A stretch of DNA of 64,000 nucleotides. Origin: Eulemur rufifrons. Lineage: Eukaryota; Chordata; Mammalia; Primates; Lemuridae. Both the position numbers and the translations under genes were made by a program. Every line of letters starts with the position of its first letter. Within the stretch, counting starts at the first letter, position 1. The stretch is from assembly GCF_041146395.1 (NCBI RefSeq), contig NC_091010.1:46148001-46212000 (forward strand), read 5' to 3'. Below are positions 1 to 11,734 of the stretch, piece by piece. The notes beneath the pieces are model-generated. The model was not told the DNA's origin. It searched no databases and worked only from the letters and a program-made list of their open reading frames with translations.

Positions 1-59
1 TTTTATGTCCATAAATCTCATGCTTCAGAAAAGATGCTGCATATGTTTAAATGTGGCTT

Positions 60-300
60 TAGATAATATTTTTTAACTTTTAATTATGAAAAATTTCAAA
101 CATATACAAAGGCAAATTGAATATAATGAATCTCACGTATTCACCACCTAGCTTCAATATTTTAAAAATTCTGCCATTCTTTTTTTTGTATTTGGTAAAA
201 TATACAAAAACATTTACCATTTTAATAATTTTAAGGGCACGGTTCGGTGGCATTAAGTACATTCACATTTGTTGTGTCTGCTATTCTTACTTCATCTAAA
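60..300. repeat. Ancient L1-like fragment
   Basis: The phrases 'atttcaaacatatacaaagg', 'caccacctagcttcaatatt' and 'gtggcattaagtacattcac' match a run often seen in old mammalian L1 (L1ME-type) non-coding sequence. It is strongly decayed, so subfamily and orientation are left open. It carries no coding sequence. Confidence 0.4.
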
Positions 301-1079
301 CCTTAACCCACTCCCCACCTATCCAATCAATGATTATGAGAATCTTACCTTTTAAATCAAACATCTAACACTTGAATTTTCATCTAAATTTGTATGCAAC
401 TTTTTTGCTGTAAGCCTGTTTCCCCTTCAACAAAATGAGTATCATAGAACCTCTTTCTCAAAGTTGTAAAATTTAAAGTTTGCTCTGTAATGTCATATAG
501 CAGTTACTCACTAAATGTGAGCTCACTTGCTTCCACCATTCATATGGTATAAGTGTTCTCAGAGAAGTTGTCCTGAGGATATGATGGATTCCACTTCACT
601 CATGTGATGGCTCTCAAGTTTTATTTGGAGTATTTTCTTGAGATTTCTTCATTGCTCCTTTGCACCTTATCAAGGGGGGATATATAAGTTCCTTATATAA
701 TAATGGTCTTTGTAGAAAAGTAATGAAGAGTTCTTCATATCTTGGTGATAGTATTTAATAAAATAAGCTCCAGTAGCTGAAGGGGGAAGTTCCTCAAGTC
801 ATTGCAGCCATTTTTCAAGTGTGTTGGTGGGCAAATAGAAAACACCTTTGACTTCCCTTTATTGATGGAGTCACTGTGGAGGACACAGGAAAATGCTGAC
901 TCTCCTCTTCTGGGTCACTGCTCTAACTAGGCTTTGTCATCTCTGACAGGTTCTTCTCAGCCTCATTTTATACTTTTGCACAGTAAATGGAGAAATGTTC
1001 TAATATCTACTCCTCTGCCTTGAGTTCTTTAATAAGCACCAAAGCATTTCAATAAGCATTTAAATGGCTTCAGCCTACA
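301..1079. other. No recognisable feature
   Basis: AT-rich sequence with stops in all frames. A weak MIR-like phrase lies near 395-460 ('tgtttccccttcaacaaaatg'-like), too short to call. Nothing else is recognised. Confidence 0.4.
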
Positions 1080-1400
1080 TCTCTATATTAGGCACTCTAA
1101 AATCAACATCTCCAGCCAGCAATTCTCTGACTCAAAGACTCTTCTGAACCCCCAAAGGAACATATTCAAGACTAAACTCATCGTCATCCTGCTAAACTCT
1201 TTTGCCCTCCGGGAAATCCTCTGTTTCTGTTGATGACCATCACCCTCTTGGTCATACTATTTTAAACCAGAGCCTCATCCTTCATTTTTTAAATCCCTTA
1301 CTTCCTAAATCCAACTCAACTCCATGAAGAGTGATTCTTCCTTAGAAATGTCTCTTTTATTTGCTCTGCTCTATTCTCACCTCCACTAATGGGAACATTA
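1080..1400 (+). repeat. L2 LINE fragment
   Basis: Pyrimidine-rich sequence follows the order of the L2 3' half: a 'caacatctccagccagcaat' region, a 'gactaaactcatcgtcatc' region and a 'ccaactcaactccatgaag' region. It is highly diverged, as expected for an element that predates placental mammals. No reading frame survives. Confidence 0.5.
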
Positions 1401-2139
1401 CAACTTCACAACCTAATTAATGCAATAGTTAATGTAGTCAATGAAATATACTTTCTAGCATACAATGTTCAATCAAGAAACCAGAATTCTGGACTCTTTT
1501 AGGAATTAAGTGAGAGTCATGCCTTAGCAGCCCTTCAACTAACACTTCGGAGAGTTTAAAAAGACATAAATCCTTTTTCTGAGCCAGAAAAAACAAAGTT
1601 CTCTTTATTGGTAAAGCATGCTATTTTATAACTAGGTCTGAATAATGCAAACATCTGATAATCTTTAGAGAAATCACACCACCAAAATCTGAGTGCAATC
1701 TGGGCCTTCTCAAATACAGCTCACATTTCCTTAATTTTTACAGTCTCTATATAAAAACTTATATTCCCATTATTACATTTAGAGAGCCCTTCAAAGGTGT
1801 CATAAAGTTCTAGTCTTGATAGTCTCCAATTAGTGTCCTAGCTACATAGCTCTGAAGTTCCAGTTTACTAGCTTAACATGCAAGCTAGAGCTTATCTTAA
1901 CTCAGAACACTTATCTCTAATGACTGGTTTCCATTAAAACCAAGCCCCCAGCTATACAAAACAGCTAACTTACAGATTTCAGTTTTCTCCTTAGTTTTTC
2001 TCGTACAATCCAGATAACTATCTCTCCAGGTGACTCTTCAGAGAATACCCCAAATGACATTCACTCACTCACAAAGTTTTGCTCAGAAGCATGTAAAGAT
2101 ACCTTTACAATTATATTCACTACAGTTGCATTTGCTTAG
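1401..2139. other. No recognisable feature
   Basis: AT-rich, non-coding, no long open frame. No repeat family was recognised by eye, although old decayed elements could be hidden here. Confidence 0.4.
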
Positions 2140-2660
2140 CAAAATCTTAACAATAACTTTAATGTCCATTGATAAGTGGGTAGAAGAATGGGTGAGTGTA
2201 TAAATGAAACAAAATTGCCTTGAGTTGAAAATTGTTAAAATTGAGTGATGGGTTCATTATACAATTCTCTCTGCTTTTTGCATACATTTAAAAGGTCTTC
2301 CATAATCAAAATTTTAAAAAATTAAGCTACTATTAATATAATGCAACCACTAGAAATAATTAAAATTGATCAATCTGCACTCACAGAAATAGGATTATGA
2401 TATATTGTTTAGTGAGAAAGCAAGTTGATAAACAATAAGGGTAGTATGGCTAAATTTTGGGATTTTGAAAGCTCTCTCTGTATATATGTGTTTATGGGTA
2501 TATATATTTATATATCCACAGGTAAAAGTCTGGACAGAGACCTACCAAACTAACAGCTAACTCTGGCAATTAGGAAGGGTAAGAATGAATGATCATGTCT
2601 TACTCTATATACTGCAATAACTTTTATAACCAACATCTATAAATTTAAAAAATAAAGAAA
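2140..2660 (+). repeat. Ancient L1 3'-end-like sequence
   Basis: It contains 'gtgatgggttcattatacaa', 'ctctctgctttttgcataca' and further on 'agtgagaaagcaagttgata' and 'gtctggacagagacctacca', phrases typical of L1M 3' ends. It is diverged and possibly made of two fragments. Non-coding. Confidence 0.45.
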
Positions 2661-3190
2661 ATAATAATATTAACAGCTAAAATATTTAGTGCTGGATGGA
2701 CCTGGAGGATTTTATTCTTGGGAGCATTAAATACTAAGGAATACGAAAGGTATACATCTATACTTCAAAGCTTGCTACATATTGAAGGTGAAATCCATTT
2801 ATCTGACCTATTCTCTCAAGGCATTGACTTTAATTAAGTGCTTTTCCTAACAATCTTATCTGGGACTGCCTTCTGTTACTTTCTGGCAAGGTTTTACTTA
2901 ATTCTTTGATCTTTCCTGTTAGAGGCAGAGCAGATGGAGGAAAACCATAAAAGATTTTCTTGCCCTTTAGTTTAGTCCAAATTCACAATTTTTTGTAAAA
3001 TCATGATCGAAGTCAATTTGTGTTTCCATAGCAACCAATAGCTACTAACTTTCTGCTTGGTCCAAAGACACTCCTACTACTCCCATAAGGAGAATTTGCA
3101 GTTCTCCTTATTTTTGCACTGCTGATTCTTATCTTCAGGTGCAAATTTCCCTGCCTTTACTCTCTCCCCACCCATATCTGGGTCAGGTGT
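2661..3190. other. No recognisable feature
   Basis: Mixed-composition sequence without a coding frame or a repeat I can name. Confidence 0.35.
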
Positions 3191-3675
3191 CTTCCTCTGT
3201 CATAGCAATTGTCATACTATACTGAAATTGTTTACTTATCTGACTTCCCTGTAAGACTGTAAATGGGCTGCAACCAGGGTGTGCATACAGGTTTTGTGGG
3301 GCCTCAAACTAATATAATTTGGGGAGGCTTTGTTAAGAAAAGAATATAAAATCAAATACCAAAAACATATAAACATGTATATTTATTTGGAATGAGAAAA
3401 GAAATCACAACACACTCTGGAAGCTTTAGAGATTATGATCTTTCTCTTCTGAGACTTCTTTAGACAATTTACCAGAAATGCTTAAATAGAAATGTATCCT
3501 GATTGTAACCTGGCTTTCCCTTCCCATTACTAGCACTCATAAGGGCTTGTGCAAGTGATGGATCCTGAAATATAAGCTTCATTAGCTTCATAAATCTATG
3601 TCTGACTTCTTCATTGCTGTATTCTTAGTGCTCAGCACAGTGCCTTATATATTTTAGGCCCTCAAAATACAGCCA
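3191..3675 (+). repeat. L2 3'-end fragments split by an unassigned insert
   Basis: An L2-like phrase near 3225-3260 ('gtttacttatctgacttccc') is separated from an L2 terminal phrase at 3590-3672 ('agtgctcagcacagtgcctt' followed by an ATTTTAGG stretch). The roughly 320 bp between them may be an old DNA-transposon fragment; I could not name it. Confidence 0.45.
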
Positions 3676-3714
3676 TGATGCAGGAAGGCAGGGATGGATA
3701 GATTAATCCTCCTC

Positions 3715-4230
3715 TTACAAAATCCTTGCTACAAACCCTTCAATGGCTTCCCATTGCTCTTAAAATAAAAGACTACTGCATAACCCAGCTCTTGCCTTCT
3801 CCAACAGCATCTTGGTCTCCTCTCTTCTTCACTTTCTATACTCCAAACTGCTTTGGCCTTCTCTCGCTTCCTCAGGCAGGACCTGTTCAGAGGTGGTTCC
3901 CTTTGCCTAGATCCTTCTTACCATCCCAACCCCACCCTTTATAGCTCAGTTCTATGCTACTTTGTCAAGAAAGACTTCTAGCTTAGGCTAAATCTCACAC
4001 TCATCTGTATTACAGCATTCCCTACTTCTTCTAAACACTTTTCGCAATTGTAATTTCAGAGTTCTGTAAAAAGTAGTTTAATACCTATTTTGCTACTGGA
4101 ATGAAAATTTCATAAAGGTTGAAGTCACAATGTGTTTGTTTATTCATTGTTTCCCCAGTTTACCACGATGCTGTGTACAGAATAGGTGCTCAGTAAATAT
4201 CTGTAGAATGAATGAATGAATGAATGAGGA
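3715..4230 (+). repeat. L2 LINE 3' end
   Basis: The order of phrases fits the L2 3' terminus: 'cttcaatggcttcccattgc', then 'cctcaggcaggacctgttca', then 'aataggtgctcagtaaatat', ending in the tandem TGAA tail ('tgaatgaatgaatgaatgag') that marks L2 3' ends. Open frames here are chance frames in pyrimidine-rich sequence. Confidence 0.85.
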
Positions 4231-4330
4231 CTAATGCCCAAGAGGGTACAACTCTCACTATGTATCGAGGGAAATGTAGTATCTAGGATCAAAGATATCC
4301 AGTGGCCAAAGGGAACAATAAAAGATTTCA

Positions 4331-4445
4331 TAATAGCTAATATTTATTACTTATGAATGCTAGGCTTTATAGTAAACTCTTTATATGCAATTATTTCATT
4401 TGATCCTCAGAACAACCCTAAAAGCAAGTAGATGTTAGAATAGCT
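4331..4445 (-). repeat. MIR SINE fragment
   Basis: 'aatagctaatatttattact' followed by 'atttcatttgatcctcagaa' and 'caaccct' is the reverse complement of the MIR 3' half. It is cut off by the adjoining antisense L1. Confidence 0.6.
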
Positions 4446-6630
4446 TAGTGATTTCTATAAAAATTCCTACTGGATTTTGATTGGGATTGAATTCACATTA
4501 CAGATTACTCTAAGATCAGATCAACATCTTAATGAGTATTGCAAACCATAAACACAGCAAATATCTCCATTTATTCAGGTATCCTTTGATTTATTTTATC
4601 AGTGTTTTATAGTTTTCAGTATACAGATCTTACAATTTTTTTTAGAGTTATACCTAATCATTCTATGGCTTTGTGTGGTATTGTAAATGATACTATATTT
4701 TTAAATTTCAATTTCCAATTGTTCATTGTTAGGATGTAGAAATACAATTTCTTTACATTGACCTTGTATTCTGCAATCTTACTAAACTGATTTGGTTCCA
4801 GTGGTACTTTTGTAAATTCTTTGAAATTTCCTATACAATCACATTATCTGTGAATAGAGACAGTTTTGTTTATTCCTTTCTAATCTACATATTGTTTATT
4901 TCTTTTTCTTGCCTATTGCCCTGTTGAAAAGGAGTGGTAAAAGTGGACATCCTTGCTTTCTTCTTTATTATAGGGAAAAAATTTAGTCTTCCTTTAAGTA
5001 TAATGGCAGTTTCTGCAGTTGCTCCTTATCAAGTAGAGAAAATTGCCTGTATTCTTAGTTTGCTGAGAGTTTTTGTCATTCATTGATGTTGAATTTTGTC
5101 AACTGCTTTTACTATATCTATTGAGATGATCTTATGATTTTATTCTTAAGTCTGAGGAATACTGATTTTTTAAATGTAGAACCAGTCTTACATTCTCTGA
5201 ATAAATGCCAGTTGATCATGATAAATTATTCTTTTGTGTATTTTAATATTTTTGTATTCAATTTGCTAATATTTTGTTGAGGATTTCTGATTCTATGTTC
5301 ATGAGGGATATTGATCTTTAGTTTTCTTATAATGTTTTTGTCTAATTTTTGGTATCAGAGTGACACTAGCCTCATAAAATGAATTAGGAAGCCTCTTCTA
5401 TTTTTTTGAACAATTGGTGTAGAATCAGTATTACTTCTACCTTATATGTTTGGTAGAATTTGCCAGTGAAGCAATATGGTCCTGAAGTTTTCTTTGTTGA
5501 AAGATGTTTATTAATTCAATTTATTTCTTTAATAAATATAGTACTAGTCAGGTGATATATTTCCCCTTGAGTGAACTTTAGTAGTTTACATCTCTCAAGG
5601 ACTTTGTCCATTTTATCTAAGTTCTCAAATGTGGGGGCGTATAATTTGTGTCTTCTCTCTTTTTTTTTTTCCTGGTCAGTTTGGCTAGAAGTTTGTCAAT
5701 TTTTATTGATCTTTTTAAAGAATAAGCATTTGTTTCATTGATTTTTTTCTATTTTTATTTTGTTCTCAATTTTACCAATATCTATTCTCACTTTTATTAT
5801 TTCCTTCCTTCTGCTTGCTCTGGGTTTAAATTTTTCTTCTTTTTATAGTTCCTTAATGTTGAAGCTTAGCTCTTTGATGCCTACATAAGCATTTAATGCT
5901 ATAAATTTCCCTCTAAGCACTGCTTTAGCTGTATCCCATGGATTTTAATATACTGTATTTTCATATTTATTCAATTTAAAATATATTTAAAGTTCCTTCG
6001 TTACTTCCTCTTTGACATGTGGGTTATTTAGATATGTGTGGTTTTAATTTACAATTATTTGGAGAATTTTCCAAATATCTTTCCATTATTAGTTTTTGGG
6101 TTAATTCCATTATAGTCAGGGAACATACTGCGTTTGATTTCAGTCCTTTTAAATGTATTAAAATTTTGGCCTGGATTTATGACCCAGAATATGGTCTGTC
6201 TTGGTGAATGTTCCCTGTGTACTTGAAGTGTATACATTCTGCTATTGTTGGATGGAATGTTCTATACATTTCAACCAAGTAAAGTTGGGTTACAATGTTT
6301 TCAAGTCTTATATATCCTTATTGATTTTCTATCCATTTAGCCCATAAAATACTGTAGAGGAATACTGAAGTCACCAAGTAGAAATGTAAATTTGTCTATT
6401 TCAACTTTCAATTCTATTAGTTTTTGCTTCATGTACTTTGAATCTCTGTTGTTAGGTGCTTACACATTTAGCATAGCTTTTTTTTTTTTTGGTGACTCAA
6501 TGCTTTTATCATTATGTAGTATATCTCTTTACTGATGGTAATATCCCCTGTTATGAAATCTACTTTGTCTGCTATTAATAAAGCCACTCCAGCTTTCATT
6601 TTATTAGTGTGGTTCTTTCTCACAAATCTA
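4446..6630 (-). mobile_element. Ancient L1, ORF2 region, antisense
   Basis: About 2.2 kb reads as the complement of L1 ORF2. On the plus strand it runs from the region after the reverse transcriptase ('gattgggattgaattcacat') through the RT core ('tcctcaacaaaatattagc' on the complement) to the endonuclease ('aaagccactccagctttcat'). Many stops and indels break the frame. Neither the 3' UTR and poly(A) nor the 5' UTR is present, so both ends are truncated. Divergence suggests a mammalian-age rather than lemur-specific copy. Confidence 0.9.
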
Positions 6631-6744
6631 TTGAACAAGAGAAAATGATCTTAGAATCCCTAAAATCACTGCCTTCTCTATCTAAGTAAAAAAGTGGCCC
6701 TACCACCAAAGGTTGGATAGAACCAGATCGATTAAGGCAACGTT

Positions 6745-6913
6745 ATGCAAGAGTAGAATATAATGTTTAAGGACATGGGTTCTGGAATCAATCAGTCTGA
6801 GACTAGGTCCCAACTCCACTGCTAACCAGCTACAGCCTAGGCTAATTTGCTCTGCTTCTCTATGCCTCATTTTTATCAACTGGAAAATGCTTTGCAGGAT
6901 TGTTGAGAGGTAA

Positions 6914-6915
<2 letters not shown>
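6745..6915 (+). repeat. MIR SINE
   Basis: Core and 3' phrases are visible in order: 'acatgggttctggaatcaat', 'ccactgctaaccagctacag', 'atgcctcatttttatcaact' and 'gaaaatgctttgcaggattg'. It runs directly into an AC microsatellite. Confidence 0.7.

Positions 6916-6916
<1 letters not shown>

Positions 6917-6949
<33 letters not shown>
6917..6949. repeat. (AC)n microsatellite
   Basis: An uninterrupted run of about 16 AC dinucleotides. The minus-strand valine-cysteine open frame across it is a by-product of the repeat. Confidence 0.98.
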
Positions 6950-6953
<4 letters not shown>

Positions 6954-7263
6954 TTCTCTAAGTAAGAACTCAATACGTGGTAACTACAGTTCTAAGAATG
7001 GTTGCTTTCCCCTCACAGCCACAGGTCCTCTCCTAATCATCAGAAGAAGCCAGATGATTTACTGATGCAATGACCTATTGTGAGCTCTATTATATCTGGT
7101 CCTGTGCTCATGCTGCATTTTTCAGTCACCTTTCCTCTAATCAATTGACAACTAAAAATAAGTTAAGTACTTTGAAACAATGCTACAATAATATGTTTTT
7201 GTGTTGAGCTGATTCTCTATGGGTCTGACAAAGTTAAGGGATATAAAAAAGTTATCATTTCGT

Positions 7264-7313
7264 TTTTCAGCTCATTATGGGGGTACAAAAGTTCAGGCTA
7301 TATATATTGCCCA
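7264..7313 (-). mobile_element. Very short L1 3' tail, antisense
   Basis: 'tttcagctcattatgggggt' and 'acaaaagttcaggctatata' are the complement of the terminal 3' UTR of strepsirrhine L1, the same end seen at 36638-36780 and 40384-40606. Only about 50 bp remain, with no clear T-run or target duplication. Confidence 0.7.
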
Positions 7314-7649
7314 AGGAATAAGTGCCCTAAAATAATTAAATCAATTTTATTAGATATTTTTGTTAAAATAGAAAATCCTTTATTTTATCCCATGGGTTTC
7401 AAATTACTATCTCTTCATAAATAATCTTATTTGTTACTATCAGGATTTATAAGGCAGTATTTTGAATTAACTAACAAATGGTTATGTTCATTATATTTTT
7501 TGAATGGTACTCTTTCTTTCAATACATTTTTGCTTCAATCAACTAGTATCTGGAGGAAGTTAAGATAACTAATTTGGCCAGATTTTCAGTCAAACATTTT
7601 AAGCTCAGAAGTAGAGCATGGTCCTTATATTGGTATGCAAAGAGAAGAG

Positions 7650-7845
7650 AGACTACTGACATTTATTAAGTAACTGCTAAGTGTCAAATATGTTAACTCA
7701 TTTCAACCTCTTGAGGTAATTTCCACTATCCTAATTTCAAAAAAGGGGAAACTGAAGTCTAGAGAGGCTAAACAACTTATCTGAGGGTTTCCTTGCTAGT
7801 AAATGGTGGAGCCAGAATTTGAATTTATTTTACCCAGATGGCCTT
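7650..7845 (-). repeat. MIR SINE
   Basis: The complement of MIR is legible: 'acatttattaagtaactgct', 'ctcatttcaacctcttgagg', 'ggggaaactgaagtctagag' and 'gtggagccagaatttgaatt'. Confidence 0.75.
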
Positions 7846-7894
7846 TCCCTTTTCACTACTCCCTTATAAATGTTAACAAAATTAGTAAATTTTC

Positions 7895-8135
7895 ACAGAT
7901 CCAATTTAATCAAATTTATTACTAAGTTTTTGTTTTTGATGTTATTGGAAAAATTTTTGCTGAAATTTTATTTTCCAGTTGTTTGTGGCTAGCATATAGA
8001 AATATAATAGATTTTTGTATATTGACTTTATAGCCTACAAGCTAGCTAAAGTCACTTACTAGTTCTACCAGTATTTTTGTAGATTATATAGATCCAATCT
8101 ATGTAAATGTAATTGTTTATTTCTCTGTTCCACAT
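7895..8135 (-). mobile_element. Ancient L1 ORF2 fragment, antisense
   Basis: 'ttccagttgtttgtggctag', 'catatagaaatataatagat' and 'ttgtatattgactttatagc' correspond to the complement of the L1 ORF2 stretch also present near 4700-4780. Decayed and short. Confidence 0.6.
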
Positions 8136-8139
8136 CAAG

Positions 8140-9190
8140 TAAAAATGACCATATGAATTTTCATCAAATTTGCGAGATATGACTTATGATCGGGCTAATA
8201 AGTCTATCAAAGAATGACTTTGGGACCCCTTAAAGAGACAATCATCAACACAAGCAGGTGAAAGTGAAGCACAATTGCAGACCCACCTGACTGCCTCTAC
8301 AAAGGGAAAGACAACACTTTCTAAAGAGACAGGCAAAACAACCAATTAAGGAACCCTTTAAGGGCAGACATACCAAGCGGCAATTTATGACCTGCCTGTC
8401 ATTTGGGCAACTCCATGTATTACGATGCTCCATGGTAAGAAGCCGTAGAGATTTATTTAACTATGACAGACAATTCTCTTCAGCAATAGGGAAGTCAGCC
8501 AATAAAATAGCCATTATTTACTGTTTCTTAATGTTATCTCTGCCTTTTCCTCTTCATCACCCAATATAATTTGTTATTATGTTATACATTGTGGCTGATT
8601 AATTTAAAAATAACTTGGAGATTTCCATTCTTGGTTATGAAGAGTCATGCTGTATCAGACCAATCTTCCTGCTGATAATAACTAGAAAAAATGGATTTAA
8701 AATAAACAAATGAATAAAATAAAAATAAAAAATCAGTTTGAAGTCATCACAGAGTTGCCAAGACAGTCAAGATGTATGAAAGAGTCCCTAATTGAGGTCA
8801 GCTGAATATTCTTTCATGGCTTTCCTTTCAAAGTATTTGCTGATTCACATGCAGTGCAGAGCCAAGAGGCTGAATAGTCAAGGAGAAAGCAGTAGCTAAA
8901 AGGCTAAAACATTGAGCACAGTTTTCAGCAGTCTGACAGTGCTGAAATATAAATACAGTACTTGTAGTTTAGGAGGAAACGTGCTGGTAAATTTCCTGAG
9001 CTTCCCTTTGGGACTATGAAAGGATGCAATTCAGGAATAAGAATGAACCAGAGATAAAATAGTCCTCAACAAAGACAGAAACAAGCTTCAAGTCAGCTTG
9101 GTTCCAACCTGGATTAATGTAATTCGTCCCTATTATTCTGAATACTAGAAGCAAAGTAAGTATTTATGGAGGAAAATGACATTCAGAGTA
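8140..9190. other. Repeat-poor block, no gene seen
   Basis: About 1 kb without recognised interspersed repeats or a credible coding frame; the best frames are about 60 codons with no recognisable domain. It could be ordinary unique sequence or conserved non-coding DNA. Confidence 0.4.
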
Positions 9191-9193
9191 TGA

Positions 9194-9790
9194 TAGTTTG
9201 TGTTGTGCTAACTTGGTTAGGCTGGGAACTACAGTTCTCCAAATCCTCTGCCCCATATAGTTCTGGGTTACAGTTGGCCAAAAATGAATGTATTTAAGAT
9301 TTGAAAGGCAGATGGTAAGCAGCAGCCGTTACAATTTAAAAGCTTAAAAGTGGTTCTCAGCAGATGCAAAGGTGCCCCATGGGTTCCAGCTTATGCTCAC
9401 TCCCTTCTGGGAGTATGGGCTTCAAAATTTATAAAGTAGTAAAGCAAACAACAACAGCAGCACAAAAGATGGGAAGTGGATAAAATAGGTTTAAAGTATT
9501 TTATGGTCCTTGCATTGTCCAGTAAATTATAAAATTACAATTTATCTCTCAGCTGGGAGTACCCTAACTATCTAACCAATCAGAATGTGTTTGCAATTTA
9601 GGATTTCTGCCCAGCCAAGAACTGCCTGAGAAAACAACTTTTGTGGAAATTTCCCCATAAAGCACTTCTTCTGTGCTTGCCTTGTGTGACTCTATTCAGA
9701 GCTGCCCTGACTCAGTGTACCTGAATTGCAATTCTTTGTATACCAAGTAAATGCTATTTCCTGACCTTTGTGTCAATCTTTTTTGGGTTA
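9194..9790 (+). repeat. Possible old LTR-like repeat
   Basis: The left part has 'ggctgggaactacagttctc'. The right part ends with 'cttgtgtgactctattcaga', 'tgcaattctttgtataccaa' and 'gggttaaca', which resembles the 3' end of an ERV-type LTR. The family is not assigned and the two parts may be unrelated. Confidence 0.35.
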
Positions 9791-9844
9791 ACAATATCAT
9801 ACTCTAATAAGAATACATGCTATAATTTCAGGGATAATCACTAA

Positions 9845-10225
9845 AACACATAAAATAATGTTTAAAAAAACAGCTAACAGAGGGAAGATGAAATACACAT
9901 TATGGATTTTAAAATTTAAGAAAGGAAAAGAAATGAACACAAAGGAGGATGATAAGAAAATAAATAAGGTGTAGATGTAAACCCAAATATAACAGTAACA
10001 ACATTTAATGGAAATAGACTAGGAACTCAAATTAAAAGACAAAGACTGTCAACCAGGCAGAAAAATAAAACCCACCATACATTAATGAAAAAAGAGACAA
10101 AATTTATAAGGCTAGGGAAAAAATAAAAGTAATGGGATGGGGAAAAATGCTAGGCAAACACTAACCAAAAAGTGTGTATACTTATATATTAACTATTTCT
10201 GTCATACAATGAAAACTTAAAGATT
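9845..10225 (+). mobile_element. Ancient L1M, ORF2 endonuclease region, part 1
   Basis: 'aacatttaatggaaatagac', 'aattaaaagacaaagactgt' and 'gctaggcaaacactaaccaa' follow the L1 ORF2 endonuclease region. The element resumes after the LTR at 10227-10718, so the LTR is a later insertion. No frame survives. Confidence 0.7.
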
Positions 10226-10226
10226 G

Positions 10227-10718
10227 TGTGGTAGGCTGAATAATGGCTCCCCTCTGCCAGCCAAAATGTTCACGTCCTAATTCCCTGGATCTTATGAATT
10301 ATAAAAGGGATTTTGAGATGTGATCAAGTTGAAAATCTTGAGATGGGGAGATTACCCTGGATTATCCAGGTGGGCCTGAGATGTAATTATAAGTCTCTTT
10401 GTAAAAGGGATATAAGATAAGTCAAAGTTAGGAGGCAATGTGACAAAAGTAGCAGAGAGACAGAGAGAGATTTGAATATATTATGGTGCCAGACTTGAGG
10501 ATGGAAGAAGGGAACCAACCATAAGCCAAAGGATTTAGGCAGCCTCTGGAAACTAAAACACCAAGGAAACACTCTCTCTTGGATCCTCTAGAAGGAACAT
10601 AGCCCTGGGAGACCTATTTTAGACTTCTGATCTCCAGAAGTGTAAGATAATAAATTTGTGCTATTTAAAGCCATTAAATTTATGGTGATTTGTTACAGTA
10701 GCAATAGAAACTAATATA
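10227..10718 (+). mobile_element. MLT1-like MaLR LTR, inserted in L1M
   Basis: It begins 'tgtggtaggctgaataatgg' and passes 'cttgagatggggagattacc', 'tggattatccaggtgggcct' and 'aggcagcctctggaaactaa'. It ends with the LTR polyadenylation region 'taagataataaatttgtgct' and 'caatagaaactaata'. About 490 bp matches a full MaLR solo LTR. It interrupts an older L1. Confidence 0.75.
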
Positions 10719-11250
10719 AATTATTATAGATAAAGATAAATAATGATTAAAAGGGTAAATACACCAAGAAGATATAATAAATCTAAATTTTCATGTTCAT
10801 AAAAACATAGCCTTAAAATGTATATTTAAAAAAACTAACAGCATATATAATCAAGTCCATAAATCACGGTGGTATATTTTAACACACCTCTAACAGTAAC
10901 CTTCAGAAGCAGATGGAAACTATCAACAAGAATATATTAGATTTAAAGAATATAATCAGCAAAATTCACCTAATCAATATTTATAGAATTCCAAATAGAA
11001 AAAAGCATGCTTTTCAATCAACGTTTACCAAAATAGAGCACATGCTGGCTTACAAGGCAAATCTTAACAAACTGGAAAGGATTTAAGAGTATGTTCTCAA
11101 CAGTGGAATTAAATGAAAAAGACTTTAAAAGATAACTAGAAATAATGCAACATTCTTTTAAATAATCCACAGGTCAAGGAATAGCTAAAAAGGAAATTAG
11201 AAAATATCTTGAATTGAACAATAATAAAAATAAAATATAAGCAGAGGACA
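10719..11250 (+). mobile_element. Ancient L1M, ORF2 region, part 2
   Basis: This continues the L1M endonuclease and downstream region after the LTR: 'cacctaatcaatatttatag', 'accaaaatagagcacatgct' and 'ggaaattagaaaatatcttg'. It is heavily mutated and interrupted at its right edge by a younger L1 fragment. Confidence 0.7.
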
Positions 11251-11254
11251 TAAA

Positions 11255-11728
11255 CAGGTGGAAAACCATACCATGCACATGGGTCGGCAGAATCAACATT
11301 GTTAAAATGTCTATACTGCCCAAAGTGATCTACAGATTCAATGCAATCCCTATTAAAATACCAACATCATTTTTCACAGATACAGAAAAAATAATTCTAT
11401 GCTTCGTATGGAATCAGAGAAGACCCCGTATAGCAAAAGCAATCTTAAGCAAAAAGAACAAATTGGGAGGCATCAATTTACCAGACTTCAAACTATACTA
11501 CCAGGCTATAGTAACTAAAACAGCAAGGTACTGGCACGAGAACAGGGACATAGACTAATGGAACAGAACTGAGAACTCAGATATAAAACCATCCTCATAT
11601 AGCCATCTAATCTTTGACAAAGCAGACAAAAACATACACTGGGGAAAAGAATCCTTATTCAATAAATGGTGCTTGGAAAACTGGACAGCCACATGTAGAA
11701 GACTGAAACAGGATCCACCTGAGTTAGC
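11255..11728 (+). mobile_element. Younger L1 ORF2 internal fragment
   Basis: This fragment codes for the region after the L1 reverse transcriptase. The frame at 11307-11558 reads '[17 protein letters not shown]' and later '[20 protein letters not shown]', close to the L1 ORF2 consensus with few changes, and ends at a stop after 'ENRDID'. Homology continues non-openly to a 'ataaatggtgcttggaaaac' region. It is far less diverged than the L1M sequence on both sides, so it is a later insertion. It lacks both the 5' part and the 3' UTR and poly(A). I found no target duplication. Confidence 0.85.
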
Positions 11729-11734
11729 ATTTCA

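Noticed and set aside
6700..6948. 82-codon minus-strand frame starting with Cys-Val repeats
   Set aside because: It is a translated AC microsatellite plus antisense MIR.
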